Shown: positions 49,499-57,217 of the stretch, in pieces
Layout of the letters: each line of letters opens with the position of its first letter
Position numbering within the stretch: position 1 is the first letter of the stretch
From: Gryllotalpicola ginsengisoli DSM 22003
GTDB taxonomy: Bacteria; Actinomycetota; Actinomycetes; Actinomycetales; Microbacteriaceae
Length of the DNA stretch: 64,000 nucleotides
NCBI RefSeq assembly: GCF_000419445.1
Contig: NZ_AULK01000008.1
Location: 1-64,000 of the forward strand
Direction: 5' to 3'
Notes under the pieces: model-generated
What the model saw: the letters and a program-made list of their open reading frames with translations, nothing else
Told to the model about the DNA's origin: nothing
The model's database searches: none
Position numbers and translations under genes: made by a program

Positions 49499-51216
49499 GA
49501 CATCGCTCCCTCGGCGTGCTCGGGTCGGGCGACCACCGTGATCGGCCGGTTGAGCGGGGCGGCCTGCGCCGGCGCGCGGGTGGGCACGGCTGCCGCGTGG
49601 GCGGCGAGCGGATGCCGGATCCGATGCGCTTCACGGGTTGCGGCCACCAGGAACGCGCCGAGGATGAGCGTGTTCGTGATGTTCCACGCGGTGGCCAGCG
49701 TGAGCCCGCCGTTGTCGACGTCGCGCGTGATGGCCACGAACGAGGTGAGCGCGAGGAAGACGAAGAACATCACCTGCGGGGCGATGAATTCGAACGGGGA
49801 GCGCTGCTTGGCGGTGCCGGTCGACTGCCAGGCCTGGTCGGTGCCGGTGAGCACGTTGAGCAGGGCCTTGGTGTAGATGGGGAAGGAGACGGTGGCGAGG
49901 GTCAGGGTCTGCCACTTGAAGGTGCCCTGGGTGAACAGCGCCAGCACGATCTGGAGCCCGTAGAAGCCGCCGTAGTACAGCACCCACTGCAGCGGGGTGA
50001 TGGAGAGGTTCATGGGGCGCAGGTCGAAGTAGATCTCGAGCGGCGGCACCAGGATCAGCAGCAACGGCGCGATGCCCGTCAGGTAGAAGGTGGCGGTGAC
50101 GAAGTACTGCAGCCGCTGGTCCATGGTCAGGCGCCGCCGGGGGCTGAACGGATTGTGCGTGAAGAGGATCTCGAAGCCGCCGGTGGCCCAGCGCAGCTGC
50201 TGCTTGCTGTACGCCTCGATCGTCTCGGGCGCGTCGCCGATGGCGAGCACGGTGGGGATGTACATCGAGCGCCAGCCGGCCTCGTGCAGCATCAGCGAGG
50301 TCCACACGTCTTCGCTTTTCGAGTCGGTGTACATGCCGCCGACCTCGTCGATGGCGCTGCGGCGGAAGACCACGTTGGTGCCGACGCAGAATGCGGCGTT
50401 GAAGCGGTTCCGGCCCGGCTGCACGTAGCGGTAGAACATCGACTGCATGTAGGCAGCACCGGTGGAGATCGTGGTCGTGAGGTTGCCGTAGGTCTGCGGC
50501 GTCTGCACGAAGGCGATGTCCGGTTCGGCGAAGAACGGCAGAGTCTCGTAGAGAAAGGTGGGCGCTGGGGCGAAGTCGGCGTCGAAGATGGCGAAATAGT
50601 CGCCCTTCGCGATGGACAGCGCGTGGTTCACGTTCCCGGCCTTGGCGCCGTTGCGCGACAGCCGCCGCACGTAGCGCGCGCCGAGTTCCTCGGCCAGCTG
50701 CTTGACCTCGTCCGAGTGCCCGTCGTCGAGCACCCAGGTGCGGTGCTTGCCGTGCACGGCGATCGCGGCGGTGACGGTTCGGCGGACGGTCTCTAGATCT
50801 TCGCCGTAGACGGTGACGAACAGGTCGATGTCGACGACGCGCCCCGCCAGCTGCACGGGCCACTGCTCGGGGCATTCGGCGCCGAGGCCGAGGCGGTGCT
50901 CGCGGCGCTGCTCGTCGGTGAGCTTGGGCCGGATGAACATCACGGCCTGCGCGCGGTAGAACGCGAAGCCGCGCGGGTCGGGAACGGCCGACAGGATCGT
51001 CCACATCGAGACGAGCGCGTGGAACACGAGCACGCTCTCGGCGGAGATCACCATCGCGTACGGCACGATGTTGCCGCGGTGGGCCGGGTTGAGCAGGAAG
51101 CCGGCGTAGGCCAGTACACCTGCCGTGCACAGCAGCACGAGCAGAACGGTGAGGGGGGAGTGGGAAAGCGGCCGTGCCGGGCGGGTGGGCCCGGGGCCGT
51201 CGAGTGGGCGCGCCAT
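49495..51216 (-). CDS. Membrane GT2 processive beta-glycan synthase (cellulose-synthase-like)
   Basis: 573 residues from ATG 51216. Two N-terminal helices, a cytoplasmic GT2 domain (~125-345) and about five C-terminal helices. The processive D,D,D,QxxRW set is complete: D164-D165, D212-A-D214, E302-D303 (the TED-like motif) and QQLRW 339-343. There is no C-terminal PilZ domain. This class makes cellulose, beta-1,3-glucan or mixed-linkage glucan from UDP-glucose. The operon also encodes an HlyD-like partner and a GH81 beta-1,3-glucanase, so a polymer with beta-1,3 links is the best guess. Confidence 0.92.
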   Translation of the reverse strand: MARPLDGPGPTRPARPLSHSPLTVLLVLLCTAGVLAYAGFLLNPAHRGNIVPYAMVISAESVLVFHALVSMWTILSAVPDPRGFAFYRAQAVMFIRPKLTDEQRREHRLGLGAECPEQWPVQLAGRVVDIDLFVTVYGEDLETVRRTVTAAIAVHGKHRTWVLDDGHSDEVKQLAEELGARYVRRLSRNGAKAGNVNHALSIAKGDYFAIFDADFAPAPTFLYETLPFFAEPDIAFVQTPQTYGNLTTTISTGAAYMQSMFYRYVQPGRNRFNAAFCVGTNVVFRRSAIDEVGGMYTDSKSEDVWTSLMLHEAGWRSMYIPTVLAIGDAPETIEAYSKQQLRWATGGFEILFTHNPFSPRRRLTMDQRLQYFVTATFYLTGIAPLLLILVPPLEIYFDLRPMNLSITPLQWVLYYGGFYGLQIVLALFTQGTFKWQTLTLATVSFPIYTKALLNVLTGTDQAWQSTGTAKQRSPFEFIAPQVMFFVFLALTSFVAITRDVDNGGLTLATAWNITNTLILGAFLVAATREAHRIRHPLAAHAAAVPTRAPAQAAPLNRPITVVARPEHAEGAMS

Positions 51217-51318
51217 CGATCCTCTAACGGGCGAGTCGGGTGCTGCGGAGGGGAGTCGCTCGCCTTTCGGCTCGACGCCGACCGGAGAGCGGGGGCAACG
51301 TCGCCTAGCTGAGGTTTC

Positions 51319-51346
51319 ATCATAAATGGCGGTCCGCGGGGCGCAA
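51319..51346 (-). promoter_or_regulatory. Promoter of the glucan synthase operon
   Basis: On the minus strand TTGCGC (51341-51346) and TATGAT (51319-51324) are separated by 16 bases, one of the better -35/-10 pairs in the window. It would give a ~95-base leader before the GT2 start. The gap 51217-51373 holds no gene. Confidence 0.55.
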
Positions 51347-51373
51347 GCCCGCGCCGCAGGGGTTTACGCGCTG

Positions 51374-53605
51374 TTAACGGGCGCCCGTCGGGACGGGCGT
51401 CGCGGGCGCGGTGCGCGGTGCGCGCACGGCGGCCGGCGCCGGCGCCGGCGCGAGCGCGTGGCACGCGAGCTCGCGCAGCACCTCGAGCCCGTCGGGCGAC
51501 AGCACCGACTCGAGGTGGCCCTGGATCGACGCGATCCCCGGCCCGCGCAGCGCGGTCACGACGCCCTCGGCGTCGACGGATGCCTCGAGCCGCAGCTCGG
51601 CGACGCGCGATCCCTGAGGAGCGGCCGGAGGCCGCGTCTCGAAGGGTGGTTCCTGAGGAGGGCGCGCAGCGCCCGTCTCGAAGGGTCGCGCCCCGAAGGT
51701 GTTGTAGAACCCGATGCGCGCCGGCCGCCCGAACACGTCGACCTCGAGCTGCACCCCCTGCCGCGGCGCGGGCAGCGGCTCGACCGGGAAGCCGGCCAGT
51801 TGCGCGAGCACCTGATGGCTCAGGCACACCGCGACGAGCGGAGCCCCGGACCTTGCCCGCTCGAGCAGCAGCGCGCGCAGCCGTGCGACGCGCCGGTCGG
51901 CGAGGTCGCGCGGGTCGCCAGGCCCCGGCCCGAACACGACGAGGTCGTCGCCCGAGACCGCATCGACCCGCGACCACCGCTCGAGCCGCACCCGCATGCC
52001 CAGGTGCCGCAGCTGGTGGGCGAGCATGGTCGTGAACTGATCCTCGTTGTCGATGACCAGCACCGAGCGCCCCTCGAGCAGCGGGTCGACGGCGGTGCCC
52101 TGCGGCTCGACCCAGAACGACGCCAGCCGCCGGTTGCGCTGCGCGAGCGCGGCGGCGACCTCGGCGTCGGCGGCGAGCGGCGCGGCGGGGGCGCTCCCTG
52201 AGGAGGGCGCGGAGCGCCCGTCTCGAAGGGCGGTCCCTGAGGAGCGGCCAGGGGCCGCGTCTCGAAGGGTGGTCCCTGAGGAGGGCGCGGAGCGCCCGTC
52301 TCGAAGGGGGGTCCCTGAGGAGCGGCCACCGGCCGCGTCTCGAAGGGTCGCACCTTCGCCCGACGCATCCGCTCGCGCCTCGATGAGACCGAGCGCGGCG
52401 AGCACGCCCGACGCCTTCGCGCGCGTCTCCGCCACCTCGCCCTCGGGGGTCGAGTGCCGCACGAGCGTCGCGCCGGCCGGCACCCGCAGCCGGCCGCCCT
52501 CGTCGAGGTAGGCGGTGCGGATGAGGATGGGGGCGTCGAGGGAGTAGGCGAGGGGCGCCGCTTGGTTTGGTCTCCATTCACGCTGACGCGTGAGTCGACC
52601 AGCGGAGGCAGAGGGCGGCGGCTCGAAGAGCGCGAGCACTCCTGAGTAGTAGCCGCGCGGCCGAGCCTCGTGGCGGGCGATCACGGCGCACGCGTTCTCC
52701 ATCGGCGAGCCGGTCACGGTCGGGGCGAAGAGGGTGCGCCGCAGCGCCTCACGCACGTCGAGGTCGGTGGTGCCCTCGAGCAGGTACTCGGTGTGGGTGA
52801 GTCGCGACATCTGCTTGAGGTACGGCCCGAGGATGCGGCCGCCGCCGGGGCACACCGCGCTCATCATCTTCATCTCCTCGTCGACGACCATGAAGAGCTC
52901 CTCGCTCTCCTTCACGTCGGCGAGGAAGGCGAGCAGGCCGTCGCGGGTCGGGCCGCCGGCCGGGTGCCGGTACGTGCCGCTGATCGGGTTCATCACCGCG
53001 GTGCCGCCGCGCACCGTGAGGTGCCGTTCGGGCGTCGCGCCGACCATGGCGAGCGGATGGCTCCCGCCGGCGCCGCCCGGAGCGGGCAGGTGTACGGCGA
53101 AGGTCCAGTAGGCGCCCGACTCCCCGATCAGCAGGGCGCGCAACCAGCTGAGCAGAGCGGGTACGGCCGGGGCATCCGTCTGCCCCTCGAAGCTGCGGGA
53201 GATGACGAAGTTGGCGCCCTCGCCGCGGCCGATCTCGTCGTCGATCACGCGCCGCACGATGCGCGCGTACTCGTCGTCGGGGATGTCGAAGCCGAGCGGG
53301 CGGGCCGGCGCGGGGGTCTGCGGCAGCAGCGCGAGCGCCGCGTCGAGGTCGACGCGCTCGCTCTCGCGCACGATCAGGCAGCGCATCGGCGCGCCGTCGT
53401 CGCAGGCGGCGAAGCCGCGCTCGCGGATCTGCCGGTACGGCACCGCGGCCAGCACCGGGCCGCCGTCGAGCGGGATGTCGGCGAGCGCGTCGACGTCGAC
53501 GACGTCGCCGGTGAGCACGTCGAGCTCGGGGGAGCCGTGGCGGCGCAGCACCGCGAACGGCAGCGCGTCGGCGCCCGTGAGGAGGCGGGAGAGCAGGTCG
53601 GTCAT
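51374..53605 (-). CDS. trpEG: Fused anthranilate synthase TrpE-TrpG (PhzE-like) with repeat inserts
   Basis: 743 residues from ATG 53605. The N-terminal chorismate-binding domain (to ~410) has NPISGTYRHP, EELFMVVDEEMKMM, HTEYLLEG and TLFAPTVTGSPMENA. The C-terminal glutaminase has C594 (VAVCLSHQ) and H697-L-E699. It makes anthranilate from chorismate and glutamine. Sequence style is close to PhzE, but a Trp-rich leader peptide and attenuator upstream argue for Trp synthesis. Palindromic repeats are translated at three places: residues ~333-346 (P1), ~418-470 (four P3 units, in the interdomain linker) and ~640-665 (two P3 units, inside the glutaminase domain). A hairpin over the last codons (51382-51399) may be the terminator. 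Confidence 0.9.
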   Translation of the reverse strand: MTDLLSRLLTGADALPFAVLRRHGSPELDVLTGDVVDVDALADIPLDGGPVLAAVPYRQIRERGFAACDDGAPMRCLIVRESERVDLDAALALLPQTPAPARPLGFDIPDDEYARIVRRVIDDEIGRGEGANFVISRSFEGQTDAPAVPALLSWLRALLIGESGAYWTFAVHLPAPGGAGGSHPLAMVGATPERHLTVRGGTAVMNPISGTYRHPAGGPTRDGLLAFLADVKESEELFMVVDEEMKMMSAVCPGGGRILGPYLKQMSRLTHTEYLLEGTTDLDVREALRRTLFAPTVTGSPMENACAVIARHEARPRGYYSGVLALFEPPPSASAGRLTRQREWRPNQAAPLAYSLDAPILIRTAYLDEGGRLRVPAGATLVRHSTPEGEVAETRAKASGVLAALGLIEARADASGEGATLRDAAGGRSSGTPLRDGRSAPSSGTTLRDAAPGRSSGTALRDGRSAPSSGSAPAAPLAADAEVAAALAQRNRRLASFWVEPQGTAVDPLLEGRSVLVIDNEDQFTTMLAHQLRHLGMRVRLERWSRVDAVSGDDLVVFGPGPGDPRDLADRRVARLRALLLERARSGAPLVAVCLSHQVLAQLAGFPVEPLPAPRQGVQLEVDVFGRPARIGFYNTFGARPFETGAARPPQEPPFETRPPAAPQGSRVAELRLEASVDAEGVVTALRGPGIASIQGHLESVLSPDGLEVLRELACHALAPAPAPAAVRAPRTAPATPVPTGAR
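51611..51688. repeat. Two P3 units inside the glutaminase part of trpEG
   Basis: Units 51611-51649 and 51650-51688, each 39 bp (CCTGAGGAG, hairpin, CGTCTCGAAGGG). The hairpins are of the two alternating types seen elsewhere: GCGGCC/GGCCGC and GGCGCGC/GCGCCC. They are read in a different frame from the other P3 arrays, giving PFETGAARPPQ-type sequence, again without a stop. Confidence 0.92.
52195..52350. repeat. P3 array of four 39-bp units in the trpEG linker
   Basis: Units begin at 52195, 52234, 52273 and 52312. The hairpins alternate between GGGCGC-type (units 1 and 3) and GCGGCC-type (units 2 and 4). On the coding strand each unit gives [13 protein letters not shown] or GTxLRDAAxGRSS, the same frame as the array in the oxidoreductase at 20021. 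Confidence 0.95.
52569..52605. repeat. P1 palindrome inside trpEG
   Basis: A complete P1 unit (GGTCTCCATTC to GAGTCGACCAGCGG) with stem ACGC-TGA-(C)GCGT. It lies antisense to the gene and is translated as part of the loop after LALFEPPPS in the chorismate-binding domain. Confidence 0.88.
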
Positions 53606-53653
53606 GGCAGATCCTTGTCTGCCGCCGATCGGGAGACCGCCCCCGACATGCGA

Positions 53654-53679
53654 GACGACCGCCCGGTCAGGCGGTCGTC
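53654..53679 (-). terminator. Attenuator hairpin of trpEG
   Basis: GACGACCGCC and GGCGGTCGTC form a 10-bp perfect stem with a 6-base loop between the leader peptide and the trpEG start. No T-run follows on the minus strand, as is common in high-GC actinobacteria. Together with the Trp codons of the leader this suggests ribosome-mediated attenuation. Confidence 0.7.
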
Positions 53680-53707
53680 GTTGCGTTTCGTGCGCGCGTC
53701 GGTCCGC

Positions 53708-53749
53708 CTAGGAGGCGGGCCACCAGTTCTGGTGCAGACGCGTGCGCAT
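53708..53749 (-). CDS. trpL: Trp leader peptide
   Basis: 13 codons from ATG 53749 to TAG 53708: MRTRLHQNWWPAS. Two adjacent Trp codons (UGG UGG at 53720-53725) are rare by chance and are the sensor in Trp attenuation. The attenuator hairpin starts ~29 bases after the stop and trpEG 103 bases after it. A comparable leader precedes the fused trpEG of Streptomyces venezuelae. Too short to be found as an ordinary gene. Confidence 0.82.
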   Translation of the reverse strand: MRTRLHQNWWPAS

Positions 53750-53836
53750 GCCTCGACCCTAACCCCCGCCGCGGGTGCGCGGCAACCGGCGGCGCGCCTC
53801 GGCAGGCGGCCCGGCGCCCCCGGTTAATCTGCCCTC

Positions 53837-54508
53837 ATGTCGACGATCAAGCACCCCGTCGGCCGCCGGTCGCCGCGCGTGTACTGGCGTCGCAGGATCG
53901 TGGTGCTGCTCGGCCTCCTCGCCGTGATCGCGGTCGTGGTGCTGATCGTGACGCGGCCCGGATCGCACGGGGGAGCGCAGGGCGAGGCGCCGCACGCGTC
54001 CGCGGCGTCGGCTGCGCCATCCGCTTCTCACACGTCGTCGACGGCCGCCACGGCGACGCCGACCGCCTCGAGCACGCCCACCCCGACCGCGCGCGCCGCG
54101 GGCCAGCCGTGCCAGGCGAGCGACATCGACATCGAGGCGCTGACGGATGCCTCGCACTACGGCTCCGACCAGCAGCCGCTGCTCTCCTTCTCCATCACGA
54201 ACACCGGAAGCGTGATGTGCACCATCGACGTCGGCACGGCCGTGCAGGTCTACACGATCTCGAGCGGCAGCGACGTGTACTGGCGCTCGACCGACTGCCA
54301 GAAGAACCCCGAGCACACCGAGATCAAGCTGCAGCCGAACAAGACCCTCACCTCGACCCCGATCGCATGGGACCGCACCCGGTCGTCGACGACGACGTGC
54401 TCGGGCAAACGCCCTGCCGCACCGGCCGGCGGCTCGTCGTACCACCTGAAGGTCACGGTCGACGGCATCGCGTCGCGGCAGAGCAAGCAGTTCCTGCTCG
54501 ACGGGTGA
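53837..54508 (+). CDS. Membrane-anchored extracytoplasmic protein (DUF4232-like)
   Basis: 223 residues from ATG 53837, six bases after TAATCT (53825-53830), a leaderless start. Basic N-terminus, one membrane helix (~22-42), a Ser/Thr/Ala/Pro-rich stalk (~50-90), then a ~130-residue Cys-containing beta domain (CQASDIDIEAL, SFSITNTGSVMCTIDVGTAVQVYTI). The layout and the SITNTG pattern recall DUF4232-type surface proteins of actinobacteria. The function is unknown. Confidence 0.8.
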   Translation: MSTIKHPVGRRSPRVYWRRRIVVLLGLLAVIAVVVLIVTRPGSHGGAQGEAPHASAASAAPSASHTSSTAATATPTASSTPTPTARAAGQPCQASDIDIEALTDASHYGSDQQPLLSFSITNTGSVMCTIDVGTAVQVYTISSGSDVYWRSTDCQKNPEHTEIKLQPNKTLTSTPIAWDRTRSSTTTCSGKRPAAPAGGSSYHLKVTVDGIASRQSKQFLLDG

Positions 54509-54517
54509 GCTGGGGCC

Positions 54518-55072
54518 TCACAGCGGCCGCCTCACGAGCCAGCGGGGCCTGCCGCCGCGCTTGCCGGCGGTGAGTTGTACGCGTTCGAAGCCATGGGCCT
54601 CGAAGAGCTCGACCGTGCCGACGTAGGCGCTCGTCTGGTCGATCTTCGTGCCGGCGGCCTCCACGGGGTACCCTTCGATTCCCACCGCGCCGTGCTCGCG
54701 GGCGTGGGCGATGCCGCCCTCGAGCAGCTCATGCATCAGCCCGCGCCTGCGGAACGGGGCGCGGATGACGAAACAGTTCGCCGACCACACGTCTTCGTCG
54801 TCAATGTGCGGGATCGTGCGCGAGTTGACCAGCGCGCGGAATGTGGCCTTCGGCGCCACTGACAGCCACCCCGCGACCTCCCCGTCGACGTAGGCGAGGA
54901 CGCCCGGCCCCGGCTCGGTCGCGCATTCGGCTTCCATGTGGGCCACTCGACCAGGCATGTCCAGCGACGAGTTGCGGTAGGCGATGCACACGCATCCTCT
55001 GCCGCGTTTCGGCACCATGAACGAGGCGAAGTCAGCGAACCGTCCCGTGGCGGAAAGGACCTGCACGGTCAT
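54518..55072 (-). CDS. GNAT family N-acetyltransferase
   Basis: 184 residues from ATG 55072, six bases after TAGCCT (55079-55084, minus strand), a leaderless start. The acetyl-CoA loop is FRRRGLMHELLEGGIAHAREHGA (~110-132) after CFVIRAP, and the C-terminal part has FEAHGFERVQL. The substrate is unknown. Convergent with the DUF4232-like gene, with a 9-base gap. Confidence 0.88.
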   Translation of the reverse strand: MTVQVLSATGRFADFASFMVPKRGRGCVCIAYRNSSLDMPGRVAHMEAECATEPGPGVLAYVDGEVAGWLSVAPKATFRALVNSRTIPHIDDEDVWSANCFVIRAPFRRRGLMHELLEGGIAHAREHGAVGIEGYPVEAAGTKIDQTSAYVGTVELFEAHGFERVQLTAGKRGGRPRWLVRRPL

Positions 55073-55162
55073 GCCGCGAGGCTACTCCGGGCAGACCTGG
55101 TGCGGCGCGAGCGTCCATTGCCTAGCATGCGGTCCAGTGGCCACTAGCCAGGTGGAGGACGG

Positions 55163-55558
55163 ATGTTCACGGCGTTCGGTCAGATCACCATCACGGTGCG
55201 CGACTACGACGAGGCGATCGACTTCTATGTCGGCAAGCTCGGTTTCACGCTCGTCTCCGACACGAGACCGGTGCCGGGCATCCGCATCGTCAAAGTCGCG
55301 CCCGCAGCCGGCAGCGAGACCGTCGTCGTATTCGAGAAGGCGACCACCGAGGAGGACTGGGCGCGGCTGGGCAAGCAGTTCCCCGGCATGACGCTCACGC
55401 TCTTCACGGACGACATCGACGAGACCGTCGCTCGGCTCAAGCAGAACGGCGTGCAACTCGTCGAGCCCGTCCGGAAGGCGCCATGGGGCACGCAGACCGT
55501 GATCGCCGACCTCTACGGCAACCTCTTCGACGTCCTCCAGCCGGCGCAGCTCGAGTGA
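55163..55558 (+). CDS. VOC family (glyoxalase-like) protein
   Basis: 131 residues from ATG 55163, with RBS GGAGG nine bases upstream and TAGCAT (55123-55128) as a likely -10. Two betaalphabetabetabeta modules (ITVRDYDEAIDFYVGKLGFTLVSD start; TLFTDDIDETVARLKQNGVQL; NLFDVLQP end). Such proteins bind metals and act as dioxygenases, isomerases or resistance proteins. The specific role is unknown. The next gene starts within 6 bases. Confidence 0.9.
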   Translation: MFTAFGQITITVRDYDEAIDFYVGKLGFTLVSDTRPVPGIRIVKVAPAAGSETVVVFEKATTEEDWARLGKQFPGMTLTLFTDDIDETVARLKQNGVQLVEPVRKAPWGTQTVIADLYGNLFDVLQPAQLE

Positions 55559-55563
55559 GCGGG

Positions 55564-56259
55564 ATGGCGCTCGGTGCGGGCGCGAGGACACGTCCGGGCC
55601 GGCTCTGTCTTGGAGCCGTGCTCGGCCCCGTCGTGTTCACCGCCACCTTCTTCGCGCTCGCGGCGGGCTGGCGCGGGTACTCGGCGATCCGGCAGCAGAT
55701 CAGCGTGCTCGCCGCCGCGCCGGGCGGGCTCGGTCTCGACGTCGCGTTCGTCGTCTCCGCGCTCTTGATGCTCATCGGAGTGATCGGGCTGCGCGGGAGC
55801 CTGTTCGCGGACCTTCCGCGAGGACGGTTGGCGACGGTCACCACGATGTTGCTGATCCCGCTGGTGGGGATGCTGATCTGCGGCTTCTTCCCCTTCGACA
55901 GCCCGGCCGCATTCATGCACGTCATCGGCGCGAACATCGCCTGCGCTTTCCCCGTGATCGGATTCACCACGGCAGGGTGCCTCGTGTGGGCTACGCCCGG
56001 GCATCGAATGCTGGGCATCGCGCTCGTCGCCGCGGGCGCACTCACCGCACTTGCACTGGCCGGCTACTTCACCAGTGCGCCGCTCGAGGACATCCGCACC
56101 GTCGCGGGCGGCGGCACGCTCGGCCTGTGGGAGCGCATCCTCGTCATCGAGATCTTCGCCTGGTATGTGCTGCTCGGCGTACTGGGGGCGACGACCAGAC
56201 GAGAAGCCGGCGCGCGGCCGGCTGGCGCGGCCACCGGCGTTACAGAAGGTCACCTGTGA
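55564..56259 (+). CDS. DUF998 membrane protein
   Basis: 231 residues from ATG 55564 (GTG 55555, overlapping the upstream stop, is an alternative). Six predicted membrane helices with RGYSAIRQQISVLAAAPGG after the first, typical of DUF998 proteins (the SxLS segment near the first loop). Probably co-transcribed with the VOC protein. Function unknown. Confidence 0.82.
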   Translation: MALGAGARTRPGRLCLGAVLGPVVFTATFFALAAGWRGYSAIRQQISVLAAAPGGLGLDVAFVVSALLMLIGVIGLRGSLFADLPRGRLATVTTMLLIPLVGMLICGFFPFDSPAAFMHVIGANIACAFPVIGFTTAGCLVWATPGHRMLGIALVAAGALTALALAGYFTSAPLEDIRTVAGGGTLGLWERILVIEIFAWYVLLGVLGATTRREAGARPAGAATGVTEGHL

Positions 56260-56283
56260 GACCGCGCGTGCAAGGCTGACAGG

Positions 56284-56997
56284 GTGACCGCCCAATCGCT
56301 CGTCCCCGGCATCATCGGCTTCGCCCCGGCGACCGATCATGTGTATCTGGATGCGATCCAACGCGCCGCCGCCGAACCCAGCGGTGATGGGCTCGTGAAC
56401 CGACTGCGGCTGGTGTACGCGACGCTCGACACCGACCGCTTCTTCGCCCTCGACGAGGAGGGGCGCACGGACGAGGCCGAGAGGCTCATCGCGCAGGCGG
56501 CGCGGTCGCTTCGCGACGCCGGCGCCGATTTTCTGGTCGTCACCTCGAACACCGGCTCGGTCATCGCCGAGGGTGCCGGCCTCGACCTGCCGCTGCTCGA
56601 CATCTTCGCGACGACGATCGACGCCGCGCTGAGTGCGGGCGCGCGCCGGCTCGGCCTCCTGTCCACCCGTCGCACGCTCGAGTCCGGGCGCTACCAGCGC
56701 TCGGCCGAGCAGCACGGGGCGAGCGTGCTCGCTGCGCCGGATGGGGTTGTGACGCAGATCGATCGCATGATCGACCAAGAGGCGAGCCGAGGCATCACAA
56801 CGGATGCTTCGCTGAAACTCCTGCAGGACACCGTCGGCTGGTTCGCCGACCATGGCGCGGACGCGGTGATCCTCGGGTGCACCGACCTGCTTCTCTTCGG
56901 CGTCGACGCCATCGGCCGCGGTCTGCTTCCGGTCATCGATTCCACGATTGTCCATGCGACCGAAGCCGCGCGGCGGGCAGGAGTTGACGTGGACTGA
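56284..56997 (+). CDS. Aspartate/glutamate racemase superfamily protein, first Cys missing
   Basis: 237 residues from GTG 56284. Two-domain racemase fold with GIIGFAPATDHVYL at the start and the second catalytic Cys in ILGCTDLLL (~199). The first site, normally CNT or similar, reads TSNTGS here, so the classic first Cys is absent. Some L-specific racemases carry Thr at that position, so activity may persist but cannot be assumed. Not linked to cell-wall genes. Confidence 0.82.
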   Translation: MTAQSLVPGIIGFAPATDHVYLDAIQRAAAEPSGDGLVNRLRLVYATLDTDRFFALDEEGRTDEAERLIAQAARSLRDAGADFLVVTSNTGSVIAEGAGLDLPLLDIFATTIDAALSAGARRLGLLSTRRTLESGRYQRSAEQHGASVLAAPDGVVTQIDRMIDQEASRGITTDASLKLLQDTVGWFADHGADAVILGCTDLLLFGVDAIGRGLLPVIDSTIVHATEAARRAGVDVD

Positions 56998-57003
56998 CCG
57001 CAG

Positions 57004-57138
57004 TCAGGCGGCCGGCAGGAACCCTCGTTCGGCGAACACCTTCTTCGCGGCGAAGGTGGCATTAAGCGCGCGAGGGAACCCGCAGTAGACGGCGGAGTGC
57101 AGAAACGCCTCAATGATCTGTTGCGGGGTGGCGTGCGC
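57004..57138 (-). pseudogene. Remnant of a carboxymuconolactone decarboxylase-like gene
   Basis: On the minus strand about 43 codons ending in TGA at 57004-57006 read ATPQQIIEAFLHSAVYCG and then FPRALNATFAAKKVFAERG, the C-terminal helix pair of the CMD/AhpD-like family. Upstream of ~57135 the similarity ends in unrelated sequence and no start codon or N-terminal half is visible. It appears to be a truncated relic between the racemase-like gene and the MFS gene. Confidence 0.7.
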
Positions 57139-57217
57139 ACACGTGTCATCTGCGGCTGCGCGGCGACAGCTGGGCGAGGAGTTCTGTCTCTCACGCTCTC
57201 ACGGACAGCAGTCCTCG

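Noticed and set aside
51374-53605. trpEG as a phenazine PhzE gene
   Set aside because: Sequence style is close to PhzE, but no phenazine genes are adjacent and a Trp leader/attenuator precedes it.
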